The notes: a model not told the origin generated them from the sequence alone. Shown: positions 20,380 to 28,857, counted from the stretch's first letter. The stretch is 64,000 nucleotides of DNA from Cellvibrionaceae bacterium (GCA_021151695.1 JAGKWU010000007.1:124001-188000); one strand, 5' to 3'. Translations and numbers: made by a program.

Positions 20380-21048
20380 GTGTCTATAAATTATTTACAA
20401 AGAAAATTTAAAAAAGACATATTTAAGGAAAAAGATTACACAATATATAGCAATATAATATCCAAAGACCCAATAACTTCTGAAACAGAAAAGAAGAAGA
20501 AAAACCTAATTTTAATCGCCTGCATAACAATACTTATTACCATTTACGCTTTAAAAATAAAACTTCCCTGGATCGAAATCGATCAAGAGACAATCAAAAT
20601 AGATCATGCCAAGGGACTAATTGGCACCCTTCTACTTTATACATATTTCAACTATTTTTGGAATGCTCTAATTGACATAAGAAAATGGAATTTTTCAGAA
20701 GAAATGATCAACATAACAAACCATATGAAATATTTAAAAAATTTAACAAGCAATTTAACTTATATAGAAAACAAGATGCATAACCTAAAAAGAAAATTAG
20801 ACCTAGCTCATATAAAATATAATTTCAATGCAGGCTTTACCGAATTAATTCTGCACTCCAACACATTTAACAAAGAACTTACCCAAAAAATTTCATCTCT
20901 AAAAAAATCCGATAAAAACATTAATGTTTTAATAAATTTTAGAATTGCAACATTTGAAATAGTAATACCCGGATTATTGGGCACCTATGGCGCATACCAA
21001 GTTTACTCTGAAATAATAAATTTTTTATCAATTCCATTTCATCCATAG
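20380..21048 (+). CDS. AT-rich hypothetical membrane protein (222 aa)
   Basis: The start is GTG at 20380 after AAAGGGGAAATAA; no better ATG exists. Two hydrophobic segments lie near residues 47-62 (LILIACITILITIYAL) and 82-96 (GTLLLYTYFNYFW). A helical, charged region follows (about 105-190), probably coiled, then a Gly-containing hydrophobic end. Its base composition is clearly more AT-rich than the neighbours and it uses many ATA and AAA codons, which suggests transfer from elsewhere. It lies just outside the Tn7-like right end. The family is not recognised. A two-helix membrane protein with a cytoplasmic helical domain could be an effector, but no motif supports that. Confidence 0.65.
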   Translation: MSINYLQRKFKKDIFKEKDYTIYSNIISKDPITSETEKKKKNLILIACITILITIYALKIKLPWIEIDQETIKIDHAKGLIGTLLLYTYFNYFWNALIDIRKWNFSEEMINITNHMKYLKNLTSNLTYIENKMHNLKRKLDLAHIKYNFNAGFTELILHSNTFNKELTQKISSLKKSDKNINVLINFRIATFEIVIPGLLGTYGAYQVYSEIINFLSIPFHP

Positions 21049-21170
21049 CCCGTAGGTTGGGGTAAGCGCAGCGCACCCCAACATTTCTGATTCATTAATA
21101 TCACGTTACAAGTTGGGGGCAGCTTGCATTCACAAACCTTAGCCTGCGCAAACCGCCGCAACCCACATCT
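21047..21170 (+). repeat. Dispersed repeat, copy A
   Basis: It begins GTAGGTTGGGGTAAGCGCAG, contains a self-complementary core (GTTGGGG...CCCCAAC), and is followed by ATTTCTGATTCATTAATATC and a Cys/Ala-rich-looking block. Copies B (22675) and C (23911) share its core. It precedes the first DUF4124 gene. Confidence 0.75.
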
Positions 21171-21221
21171 AAATTAGAAAGCAGTCGAGAAAAAGCAAAT
21201 AACACCCTGCAGGACATAAAA

Positions 21222-21743
21222 ATGAAAAAAATAGCAGCAATTAGCGCAGCATTATTAATATGCATTAGCAACACCCACGCCGCCGACATTTACAAATGGA
21301 CCGACCCCGAAGGCAAGGTACACTACAGTTCTCACCCACCCGGTGACAAAGGTAAAACTGTAGAAGTTAAAAAATATGGCGGCGAGTCACCCGCATCTTA
21401 TAAAATGTCGGAAGAAGATCGGAAGCAATGGGCCGACGCTTACACGAAGGAATTATCAAAAGTTGACGAAACCAAAACACCACTCAATTGCTCAACAGCC
21501 ATAACAAATGCCAACGAGCAATTCGATACCCTGTTTGCGCAAGGCAAACGCAACCTTGCTAACGGTTCAATAACCCAGGCGCAATACGACAAAGCAGTCG
21601 GCGCACTTCGAGTAGCACGACAAGAGGTTTCTTTCAGCCGCTGCCAGGCAGCAACAGGTGTGGAGCGTTCATTTTATGAATGCATGACCAATAGCAATAA
21701 CCACCTGGTTGGATGCGGAACAAAAAATAAATTTTCAGATTAG
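21222..21743 (+). CDS. DUF4124-type secreted protein, first copy
   Basis: The product has 173 aa with a signal peptide cleaved after SNTHA (about residue 20). The mature N-terminus ADIYKWTDPEGKVHYSSHPP is the typical DUF4124 fold, a small beta domain common in secreted gammaproteobacterial proteins. The rest is helical and carries four Cys residues (CSTAI, SRCQ, YECM, VGCG) that could form two disulfides in the periplasm. Function is unknown. It is about 85% identical to the protein at 22781-23302, so the pair arose by a recent duplication. The TPR lipoprotein gene lies between the two copies. Confidence 0.8.
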   Translation: MKKIAAISAALLICISNTHAADIYKWTDPEGKVHYSSHPPGDKGKTVEVKKYGGESPASYKMSEEDRKQWADAYTKELSKVDETKTPLNCSTAITNANEQFDTLFAQGKRNLANGSITQAQYDKAVGALRVARQEVSFSRCQAATGVERSFYECMTNSNNHLVGCGTKNKFSD

Positions 21744-21821
21744 GCCATAGACTGGCCTGGGGTACTCGACCGCAATTCGCCTTACAGATGACACTGGCTT
21801 AACCCAAAAAAAGGACTCCTT

Positions 21822-22655
21822 ATGATTAAAAAAATAACCATAGCGATACTCGCCCTATCACTGGCAGCTTGCGCTAACACATCCATAAAAAACGAAAAGA
21901 AAACACAAGCTTCAGATGTCGACACAGCAAACGCATTAAGTCGACTTTTGGGAAGCGACCCCAAAAATGTCGATGAGAAAGAGCTCGCCAAATATCCATT
22001 AGGGTCAAAAGACAACCCGATCCGTGTCGGCAGCCCGGCCGGTCAACGGGATTATTTACGCCGACTGGTTTGTGAAAATAACGAGCCAGTTTCGACATTT
22101 AATCGCCAAGGCAGTGCCGGTCCCGGACCATTTGGGTCAATTATTGATATTTATGAAGTACTTTGCGACACCAACAAAGGAGTGGTTACACACACCCTAT
22201 ACCTCGACATGTATCACGGCGATTATGAAGAAACGCGCCCTGCTGCCGGTTTTATCGCATTAAAGCCGGATTGTTGGAGCCCTATCAAAAAGGCGGTTGC
22301 CTTTAGGGAACAGAAAAATTTCAACGCGGCATTAGAGCAGATTGAACTACATAACCAATGTGATAAATCCAAAATCCGCATGTCCTACTATTATCATTTG
22401 GGATGGACTTATTCGGACATGGGGGAATATCAAAGAGCAATTGACGCATTTTCCGAAGGATTAAAAACAGATCCGAATTTTCCCTTTGCCTATTGGCGCA
22501 GAGGCTTAACCTATGAAAAGCTCGGCAAAACAATTGAAGCTCAAGCAGACTACAAAAAAGCCTACACCTTAGGAATGGAAAGCAATCCAGAAAAATTTAC
22601 GGATTTCCTAAAGGATAATCCCGATGTCGCTGAAAAACTTATGCCAAAAAAATAG
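21822..22655 (+). CDS. TPR-repeat lipoprotein
   Basis: The product has 277 aa and starts MIKKITIAILALSLAACANT. The LAAC lipobox predicts lipidation at Cys17 and an outer-membrane or periplasmic location. The C-terminal third has tetratricopeptide repeats, for example SYYYHLGWTYSDMGEYQRAI and FPFAYWRRGLTYEKLGKTIE, which usually mediate protein contacts. The N-terminal half (70-150) is not recognised. RBS AAGGACTCC lies upstream. It sits between the two DUF4124 copies in the same direction, so a shared role in the cell envelope is plausible but unproven. Confidence 0.8.
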   Translation: MIKKITIAILALSLAACANTSIKNEKKTQASDVDTANALSRLLGSDPKNVDEKELAKYPLGSKDNPIRVGSPAGQRDYLRRLVCENNEPVSTFNRQGSAGPGPFGSIIDIYEVLCDTNKGVVTHTLYLDMYHGDYEETRPAAGFIALKPDCWSPIKKAVAFREQKNFNAALEQIELHNQCDKSKIRMSYYYHLGWTYSDMGEYQRAIDAFSEGLKTDPNFPFAYWRRGLTYEKLGKTIEAQADYKKAYTLGMESNPEKFTDFLKDNPDVAEKLMPKK

Positions 22656-22674
22656 CCTCCGAGTTAGTGAAACA

Positions 22675-22729
22675 TGTAGGTTGGTGCGGGCCGCGCAGGC
22701 TAAGCGCAGCGCGCCCCAACATTTCCAAC
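22675..22729 (+). repeat. Dispersed repeat, copy B
   Basis: GTAGGTTGGTGCGGGCC...TAAGCGCAGCGCGCCCCAACATT is a diverged copy of the repeat at 21047. It stands just before the second DUF4124 gene. Confidence 0.7.
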
Positions 22730-22780
22730 CCCATGCAAAAATTAAAAGACATCCATTATGAATCATCAAAAGGACAAAGA

Positions 22781-23302
22781 ATGAAAGCGATAGCTACAAT
22801 TTGCGCAGGATTGATTATCATCACAAGCAATACTCATGCAGCCGACGTTTATAAGTGGACCGACTCGGAAGGCAAGACGCACTACAGCTCTCACCCACCT
22901 GGCGAAAAAGGCAAAACTGTAGAGGTTAAAAACTACGGCGGCGCATCGCCCTCAACCTACAAAATGTCGGAAGAAGACAGGAAGGAATGGGCCGACGCCT
23001 ACACTAAAGAATTATCAAAAGTTGACGAAACCAAAACACCACTCAATTGTTCGACTGCTATAACCAATGCCAACGAGCAGTTCGACACATTGTTTGCACA
23101 AGGTAAACGCAACCTCGATAACGGCTCAATAACCCAAGCACAATACGACAAAGCAGTAGGTGCCCTTCGAAAAGCAAGACAAGAAGTTTCTTTCAGCCGC
23201 TGCCAAACAGCAACAGGCGTGGAACGGGCATTTTATGAATGCATGACCAATGGCAATAACCATTTGGTCGGATGCGGAACAAAAAATGATTTTTCAAAAT
23301 AA
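22781..23302 (+). CDS. DUF4124-type secreted protein, second copy
   Basis: The product has 173 aa from ATG 22781, preceded by AAAAGGACAAAG; a longer frame starting at 22667 reads through the dispersed repeat and is rejected. A signal peptide (to SNTHA) is followed by the DUF4124 motif (ADVYKWTDSEGKTHYSSHPP) and the same four Cys. The body is nearly identical to the copy at 21222; differences are mostly single substitutions and cluster in the signal peptide. Both copies look intact, so both may be made. Function is unknown. Confidence 0.8.
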   Translation: MKAIATICAGLIIITSNTHAADVYKWTDSEGKTHYSSHPPGEKGKTVEVKNYGGASPSTYKMSEEDRKEWADAYTKELSKVDETKTPLNCSTAITNANEQFDTLFAQGKRNLDNGSITQAQYDKAVGALRKARQEVSFSRCQTATGVERAFYECMTNGNNHLVGCGTKNDFSK

Positions 23303-23365
23303 ACCGTAATTTGGACTGTACCGCGTAGATATCAACCCACGACATCTCGTAGCAAAAAGAAAACT

Positions 23366-23893
23366 ATGAAACTACCATTGACCGCGTTGCTTTTAGGAAT
23401 ATATTTTTCAACGTCTGAGCTATCAACGGCCTGTAGCGGGCCACCGCCACCCGCAACAGTAAAAAAAGCTTATAAAGAAGCTAAATATGTTTATCTTGCA
23501 ATAGCGGAAAATATTAAACGAACCCCGATCGTCCTCCAGCGCGAACCAAATCGCACATTAGAGGAGGCAGACTTACGCGTTATAGAGGTGTGGAAAGGTG
23601 ACTTGCAGCCCGGCGAAATAGTCAAATACAAGGAGGAAGTCGATGGATATTCTTGTTATTCCAACATCAAAAACAACCCGGCATGGCTCCACTTGAATAC
23701 AGATGAAAACCTACCTATAGCTCCAGAGTTTTCTGGTGTATGGCTTATCTATACATCAGCTAAAAGCGAGATCGGAGGCTTCACCTTTACTCGCAGTAAC
23801 CCAATAGAGTATGGCGGCATTGCCGATATGAGAGAGCTGTATAAAATATCAAACAAAAAAACAAAGCATACGTACAAGCAAATTCACTTTTAA
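23366..23893 (+). CDS. Secreted TIMP/NTR-like protein
   Basis: The product has 175 aa. A signal peptide probably ends at STA, leaving Cys23 as the first mature residue (CSGPPPPATVKKAYKEAKYV). A mature N-terminal Cys, then an alternating strand (YVYLAIAENI) and a RVIEVWKGDLQPGE strand-turn, is the pattern of bacterial netrin/TIMP-like (OB-fold) domains. In animal TIMPs the N-terminal Cys chelates the protease metal. A second Cys pair region (SCYS) is present. A lipoprotein is less likely, since the -3 position is Ser rather than Leu. A protease-inhibitor role is only an inference. It is the last gene of the run beginning at 21222. Confidence 0.55.
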   Translation: MKLPLTALLLGIYFSTSELSTACSGPPPPATVKKAYKEAKYVYLAIAENIKRTPIVLQREPNRTLEEADLRVIEVWKGDLQPGEIVKYKEEVDGYSCYSNIKNNPAWLHLNTDENLPIAPEFSGVWLIYTSAKSEIGGFTFTRSNPIEYGGIADMRELYKISNKKTKHTYKQIHF

Positions 23894-23910
23894 ATATTTT
23901 TCCTACAGCT

Positions 23911-24042
23911 TAGCCCGCAGCCAGTAGACTCAGGTAAGCGCAACGCACCCCAACATTTCTGATTCATTAATATCACGCCACATATTACGGTGCTGCTTTC
24001 ATTCGCAAGCCTTAGCCTACGCAGCCCGCATCAACCTACCCG
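23911..24042 (+). repeat. Dispersed repeat, copy C
   Basis: CAACGCACCCCAACATTTCT and the following GATTCATTAATATCACG match copy A. The next block (CATTCGCAAGCCTTAGCCTA) matches the region after copy A, so similarity covers over 120 bp, not just the core. Confidence 0.75.
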
Positions 24043-24105
24043 ATCTCTTGATCCCAAAGCAATTGAAAATAATCAAAACTTATGGCACCTGAATAGAGTA
24101 TAGAA

Positions 24106-24170
24106 ATTAAAACGATAGCCACCATTGGCATAGCATTGATGTTAAAAATGCCAGAACCCACCTACCGTAA
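24106..24170 (+). pseudogene. Relic of a third DUF4124-gene start
   Basis: Read from ATT at 24106, the frame gives IKTIATIGIALMLKMPEPT, aligning with MKAIATICAGLIIITSNT and MKKIAAISAALLICISNT of the two intact copies. The start codon is ATT instead of ATG and similarity stops after the signal-peptide region. The preceding repeat block is also shared, so a third module was once present. Confidence 0.5.
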
Positions 24171-24297
24171 AAATTGTCGCTCGAAGCTATAACCTAATAT
24201 TGACTAATTTTGTAACCATTATAATAATTTTTACCGCTACAACCTCGGGCAAGCAGATGCCCATAACGTCATCATTTCAAAATGATTAGGGATTATC

Positions 24298-25152
24298 ATG
24301 GATATCACATCAGTATTATCAAGTTTTTCCTCTTACACAGAAGCTGGTATAGCTTTTATAGTTGCCGCCCTCACCTTAGTGGCAATTACCAGTGACCATT
24401 TATTGTTTGTCGAATTTTTCCACAAAAGGGTATTTGGGAGGGATTTTAAAATTAATGATCCCGAGCTTGCCGCATTTGTAAATGAGGAGATGGATTTAAT
24501 AAGAGCGAGACAAGCATTTCCTGGTCTGAAATTTCAAAGTATCGAGCACGCCAAGGCCATATTTACCTTCTGCAAAAAATACAAAATCCCAAAAACCCAA
24601 GCAAAATATTTACGAAGTTATTTTATATATGATAGTTTTGAGAGCGAAGCTGTAAGCCTAAAAGACATATCAAGTAAAAGCTGGGACAAATTCTTTTGCG
24701 CAGCCATGCTCGGCTGTATCGGTTTTCTTCTCATCCTCATATTACCTATTCTGCTTGCATCCGGAAACTTTGGGTCGGTACTCATAAAAACAAATGATGC
24801 CCATCACTACGCCTGGGTCAACAATGACAACACCATTACAAATTTCAGGCTGCCGCTATCCCCTAAAATAGAACTAAACAGCGACATCTGCCAAAACAAT
24901 ATCACTGGAGAGTATTTTACAAAAAGCGAATTCGATAGCCTATGTAAATCCATAAACCAAAAAGGTGAAATAGCTGACTATGTTATTTCAGAAAAACTGC
25001 GAGGTAATTTTGCGTTCGCCATTTTCTTCGTAATTCTATTTCCCGGCTTTTTGATATTCAAAAGCGAGATGAAAAAAATTATCAGCCTTGATAGATTTAG
25101 AGTACAAATAAGGAAAATTGACGAAAAGCATGCAGAACAATATTTAATCTAA
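24298..25152 (+). CDS. Hypothetical membrane protein (284 aa)
   Basis: ATG at 24298 follows TTAGGGATTATC. Hydrophobic segments lie near residues 18-40 (AGIAFIVAALTLVAIT), 138-160 (AAMLGCIGFLLILILPILLA) and 240-255 (FAFAIFFVILFPGFLIF), so three membrane helices are likely. About 80 residues between helices two and three contain two Cys (DICQNN, SLCKSI) and may be periplasmic. A short basic tail ends the protein. No family is recognised. It stands alone, downstream of the DUF4124 module. Confidence 0.65.
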   Translation: MDITSVLSSFSSYTEAGIAFIVAALTLVAITSDHLLFVEFFHKRVFGRDFKINDPELAAFVNEEMDLIRARQAFPGLKFQSIEHAKAIFTFCKKYKIPKTQAKYLRSYFIYDSFESEAVSLKDISSKSWDKFFCAAMLGCIGFLLILILPILLASGNFGSVLIKTNDAHHYAWVNNDNTITNFRLPLSPKIELNSDICQNNITGEYFTKSEFDSLCKSINQKGEIADYVISEKLRGNFAFAIFFVILFPGFLIFKSEMKKIISLDRFRVQIRKIDEKHAEQYLI

Positions 25153-25203
25153 AGATAGATCGCAGCTTGGGCAACATCGCCCAAGCTGCGAAGCACCTTC
25201 CTC

Positions 25204-25521
25204 TCACCTCACATGCAAATCACAAAAATCCTGTACCCGATGCACAGTATCCGCAAGCCCTGATACGGCCCGCGCTGGCAACTCCAAATCTTCGTTTATT
25301 TTACCAAGCAAGCAACTCAACAAATAAATTTGATCACGCAGCTGGCATTTTTCGTGTTCAGCCTTGTCTTTTTGTACATCGATGCCGATACGATCAAGAT
25401 GGTCGCCATCAGGTGAATGTATATCGACAAAGCTTTCCTGGTAATAAATATGCTGAAAAGGGTCGAGGGTGATTACGCAGTGGGATTTTGAAGCGGAATT
25501 TAGCGGGGTAACATTATCCAT
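25204..25521 (-). CDS. Hypothetical protein (105 aa)
   Basis: The start chosen is ATG 25521 (MDNVTPLNSASKSHC); GTG at 25533 is an alternative. The N-terminal half is beta-rich, and the C-terminal half (QLRDQIYLLSCLLGKINEDL) is a helix pair that recalls small helical proteins of unknown function common in Pseudomonas. There is no signal peptide. A long inverted-repeat region lies directly upstream (25591-25750), and its RNA could belong to this transcript. Function is unknown. Confidence 0.55.
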   Translation of the reverse strand: MDNVTPLNSASKSHCVITLDPFQHIYYQESFVDIHSPDGDHLDRIGIDVQKDKAEHEKCQLRDQIYLLSCLLGKINEDLELPARAVSGLADTVHRVQDFCDLHVR

Positions 25522-25874
25522 AACATCTCTCACAGTTTGAGTTCGGTATCGCCGCCATAAGGTCGTAATTTATGGAGGCGGACTGAGCAGGGTTACGACC
25601 ACCGGCCTCAAACCAACACCGGCCCACCCGAAGGTGGCCCCACCCAGCCGCCATAACGCAGGCGTAGCTGTGCGAGGACACAAAACTCATGCTTTGTGCC
25701 GGTTTGAGTAAATTCGGGGGTCGTAATCCCGACAACGGATTTTGCCGTTGCCGGGGCAGAATAGTGAAAGGCCCATAGGCTGTCAATCTAGAAAACTGTC
25801 AATGCAGGTTTCCTGTAAACGCAATATACTGACGCTCGTTATTCACACAAACAGTTTTTTTGAAATTTGATTAC
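25522..25874. other. Intergenic region dominated by inverted repeats
   Basis: The long hairpin (25591-25729) and a short hairpin (25733-25750) occupy most of this stretch. A 90-residue minus-strand frame crosses it but its codons look dictated by the palindromes, so it is not annotated as a gene. Confidence 0.55.
25591..25729 (-). ncRNA. Long imperfect hairpin, candidate structured RNA
   Basis: Left arm 25591-25622 (GGTTACGACCACCGGCCTCA and onward) pairs with right arm 25697-25729 (CCGGTTTGAG...GGGGGTCGTAATCC). Matching blocks are TTACGACC/GGTCGTAA and CTCAAACC/GGTTTGAG. The loop holds a further stem (CCACC...GGTGG). A second GTCGTAA copy lies at 25562. A perfect stem CAACGG/CCGTTG (25733-25750) follows. 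Strand is taken from the downstream minus-strand gene. Class unknown. Confidence 0.4.
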
Positions 25875-26116
25875 ATGAGCATGAGTGCAATGAATCACCA
25901 CGAAATAGAATATGCAAAAATGCCATCCAACAATTTCTTGCTGATCGTCCCGAGAGCGCCGACACGCTTGAAGGTATTCATAACTGGTGGATTCGCTGGC
26001 CAGAACTGCCGGAACATATCAGCATAACCTTGGCAGCACTAGAACAATTGGAAGCCCTTGGCATAATGGAAGCGACGGTTGTAGGCCAACGTAAGATATG
26101 GCGTAAACGCCGATAA
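25875..26116 (+). pseudogene. Small hypothetical gene with a single-base frameshift
   Basis: ATG at 25875 gives MSMSAMNHHEIEYAK. In the A5 run at 25916-25920 the sensible reading moves to another frame and continues NAIQQFLADRPESADTLEGI, then HNWWIRWPELPEHISI, to TAA at 26114-26116. Adding one A restores an 80-residue protein with a plausible helix-turn-helix-like end (ALEQLEALGIMEATVVGQRK). Without it the first frame ends within 65 codons. A real mutation, a sequencing error or programmed slippage at the A run would all explain it. Family not recognised. Confidence 0.55.
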
Positions 26117-26286
26117 GAACGGCCCGTTGAAAATAACTACCCACAATGGCAAAGCTACTCGCACCAAACTTAACAATAATAAAAAGACATGGGCTTATGC
26201 ATGCATCCAAAACTAATATTTATGATCTAAGCTAGTTGTAGACTTTTCTAGATACGTTGCCATATTTAGTTGGCCTGAAGACCATT

Positions 26287-27174
26287 ATGCTAAAAGCTTT
26301 ACTTATCTTTTTAATTATCTCCTGCCCTTTTGCAAAGGGCGCTGCTGAGCCAATGGTTTATCGCTATTGGGATTTGGGCGCTAGCGAAAAACGCGACCAG
26401 TATCAGTTTGAACTCTTGCGGCTTGCACTTGAAAAGACGCGCGGCACCTATGGCGCCTACGAGCTAATCAGGGTTGATCAGAAAATCACTTCATTGCGTG
26501 CGAGCCGCGAGGTGAGTCGCGGTGAGATCATCAATATCGAGGCGGCCCCCAACTGGACTACCGAATCAGCCGATTCGCTACTTGGTCGAGCCAAACGGAT
26601 CGCCATAAAAACGCCCTTATTGCACGGCTTGCTTGGTTATCGCCGTCTCGTTGTGCGGCACAGTGATCTCGAAAAATTTAATCAATTGAAAGACGAAGCC
26701 GCATTGCGAGTCCTGGTCGCTGGCCAGGGTAAAGATTGGGAAGATATTTTTATTTACCAAGCCAATGGCTACAAGGTGAATGACGAAGCGGACTATTACA
26801 ATTTATTTGCCATGCTAGTGGCAAAGCGTTTTGACTACATTCCACTCAGCATTGTTGAAGTGGATAGCTTTGTCGCAAAGTTTAGTAAATTTTCCAACGA
26901 TGTAGCTATAGTGCCGCACATATTAATCTATTACCCTTTTCCAGTGCTTTTCCAAGTTAGCATTAACCACCCGGAGCTGGCCCAAAGGCTCGAAATAGGG
27001 CTATCAAAAGCAGAGCAAGATGGTTCTATGAATCGACTATTTGAAAGCTATTTTAAAAAAGAACTTACAACGCTGCGCAACGATAAAAACCGGATTTTTG
27101 TGCTGCAGAACGAACGAGTCCCACGGGATTTACAACTAAAGGAACCTATGCTTATTCGTCAGCAGACCAAATAA
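26287..27174 (+). CDS. Periplasmic solute-binding-like protein
   Basis: The product has 295 aa from ATG 26287, which places a clean signal peptide (MLKALLIFLIISCPFAKGAA) at the N-terminus; a TTG 30 bp earlier is possible. The mature part resembles type 2 periplasmic binding proteins of the kind often found alone beside signalling or histidine-kinase genes: two alpha/beta lobes, with LRVLVAGQGKDWEDIFIYQA at the lobe junction. The ligand cannot be predicted. No transporter permease or ATPase gene is adjacent, so a sensing rather than transport role is possible. Confidence 0.65.
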   Translation: MLKALLIFLIISCPFAKGAAEPMVYRYWDLGASEKRDQYQFELLRLALEKTRGTYGAYELIRVDQKITSLRASREVSRGEIINIEAAPNWTTESADSLLGRAKRIAIKTPLLHGLLGYRRLVVRHSDLEKFNQLKDEAALRVLVAGQGKDWEDIFIYQANGYKVNDEADYYNLFAMLVAKRFDYIPLSIVEVDSFVAKFSKFSNDVAIVPHILIYYPFPVLFQVSINHPELAQRLEIGLSKAEQDGSMNRLFESYFKKELTTLRNDKNRIFVLQNERVPRDLQLKEPMLIRQQTK

Positions 27175-27314
27175 CCGTTCTATTCTGTTACAACATAAAG
27201 ACCCGCTTACTAGCGCCTTTTAGCAGGCGACTATGCCCGCCTTTTATTTTCGTCGCCAGCAGTGGCCATCGGCGGCGCATTGGAATGAGGTTCCATTTGT
27301 GTCAAGATGGCGAG

Positions 27315-28205
27315 ATGAACAAAAAGGCAGAAAAAATTTCCAGCGCAAGGTTTTTACCCGCTTATTTTCGAACGGCTGTTTTGACGTTGCTCGCGCTCTG
27401 CGCCTTTGCGGGCAACTCCTTGCTATGCAGGGCCGCTCTTGCTAATACCACCATAGACGCCGCCAGTTTTACCAGCATACGTTTGGCCGCAGGTGCATTG
27501 CTGCTGTGGTTGATCGTGAACTTGCAACCTTCGAACAGCGAGAAAAAAACAGAAGGCAGTTGGCTATCCGGATTGGCATTATTTGGCTACGCCATTTGCT
27601 TTTCGCTTGCTTATCGACAACTAAATGCAGCGACAGGTGCACTGATTTTATTTGCGGCCGTGCAAATCACCATGATTGGTACCGGCTTGTGGCGGGGTGA
27701 AAAATTAAGATTCGTGCAAGCTATCGGCTTTGGTATTTCTTGTATCGGTTTGGTGGGTTTATTACTGCCGGGTTTATCTGCCCCGCCATTGCTGCAGGCG
27801 TTAATGATGTTGTGCGCTGGCATAGCTTGGGGTATTTATTCATTGCGCGGCAAAACTGTCACCAACGCAACCAAAGCTACCGCCAATAATTTTATCAAGG
27901 CGGTTGCCTTTGCTGCTGTATTAAGCCTTTTTACGATTCAAAACATTAACCTGGACGCACAAGGGATTATCCTGGCTATCATTTCAGGTGCGATTACATC
28001 CGGGCTCGGCTATGCCATTTGGTACAAAGTATTACCCGATTTACAATCCACCACTGCTGCATCACTTCAGCTAAGTGTTCCCGTCATTACCGCATTGGGC
28101 GGCATTCTTTTTTTAAGTGAGCCATTGAGCATCAGGCTAATCATCGCCTCAGCCGCCATTTTAGGTGGCATAGCGCTGGTGATATGGAAAAAATTAAATC
28201 CATGA
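27315..28205 (+). CDS. EamA/DMT-family membrane transporter
   Basis: The product has 296 aa from ATG 27315; ATG 27285 would add ten residues. About ten membrane helices in two EamA repeats are visible (first near 20-140, second near 150-290), as in drug/metabolite exporters of the DMT superfamily. Glycine-rich helix ends such as FVQAIGFGISCIGLVGLLLP are typical. Substrate unknown; amino acids or metabolites are common for the family. Its stop overlaps the next start by 4 bp (28202-28205), and a run of four same-strand genes follows (to 30322). Confidence 0.85.
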   Translation: MNKKAEKISSARFLPAYFRTAVLTLLALCAFAGNSLLCRAALANTTIDAASFTSIRLAAGALLLWLIVNLQPSNSEKKTEGSWLSGLALFGYAICFSLAYRQLNAATGALILFAAVQITMIGTGLWRGEKLRFVQAIGFGISCIGLVGLLLPGLSAPPLLQALMMLCAGIAWGIYSLRGKTVTNATKATANNFIKAVAFAAVLSLFTIQNINLDAQGIILAIISGAITSGLGYAIWYKVLPDLQSTTAASLQLSVPVITALGGILFLSEPLSIRLIIASAAILGGIALVIWKKLNP

Positions 28206-28840
28206 AACCTATTAACAAAATTTTTATCATCGGCCTGCCACGCACCGGAACAACCAGTATCTGCGCCGCCCTCCTGGCATATAACTACAAAGTGGCTCAT
28301 ACCGCTTACACCAAGCGTGCATTTGAGCTGGCCGATGTTATTGCAGATGCCCCCTGCTTTAGTGATTACCAACAATTAGACAAATTATTTCCGGGCTCAG
28401 TGTTTGTCTATTTGAATAGAGATCTGGATTTATGGATAGCTTCAATACAAATGTTGCTGAAAAAAATGTTACCCGAGCTGGATTTGAAAACCGGCTATTT
28501 GAACGCCGTACTCAAGCGCAGTTTTCACCAGACATTTTCGTTATCAACCACAACTGATCCCTTAAACCCCGAACACCTTGCCGAGGTTTATCACAAGCAT
28601 CAACAGGCAATCGTTAATTACTTTGCAGGCAGGGACAATTGGCTAAGTATTGATATCAGCCAAAAGCATAGCCTGCCCTGCCTCCTGAATTTTTTAGGTA
28701 TTAAGAGCGAAGGCACAGAAGAATTCCCTCACTTGAACCTCGGTAAACAAGTGGACAATTGGAAGCAGCTCAAGCATCCAAATAAGATCAATGCACTTAG
28801 CGCTGGCAAAGATCACAAAAAATTTTTTGATTATCAATAA
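28202..28840 (+). CDS. Sulfotransferase-like P-loop protein
   Basis: The product has 212 aa from ATG 28202 (an ATG 18 bp upstream is also possible). The N-terminus holds the 5'-PSB loop of sulfotransferases (IIGLPRTGTTSICAALL), which binds the phosphosulfate of PAPS. The 3'-phosphate-binding strand region is VFVYLNRDLDLWIASI. Such proteins move a sulfo group to alcohols, amines or saccharides; the acceptor is unknown. Translation is coupled to the EamA gene by an ATGA overlap, so the exporter could move its product, though this is inference. Confidence 0.78.
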   Translation: MKPINKIFIIGLPRTGTTSICAALLAYNYKVAHTAYTKRAFELADVIADAPCFSDYQQLDKLFPGSVFVYLNRDLDLWIASIQMLLKKMLPELDLKTGYLNAVLKRSFHQTFSLSTTTDPLNPEHLAEVYHKHQQAIVNYFAGRDNWLSIDISQKHSLPCLLNFLGIKSEGTEEFPHLNLGKQVDNWKQLKHPNKINALSAGKDHKKFFDYQ

Positions 28841-28857
28841 CACCCTTAGCAGCTCAG

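Larger units (their letters stand above)
23894..24297. other. Intergenic region with repeat copy C and a relic gene start
   Basis: It contains dispersed repeat copy C (23911-24042) and a 65-bp relic of a DUF4124-gene start (24106-24170). The last 100 bp should hold the promoter of the membrane protein at 24298. Confidence 0.6.

Noticed and set aside
25514..25786. Minus-strand frame of 90 codons over the hairpin region
   Set aside because: The sequence is shaped by inverted repeats; a structured element explains it better.
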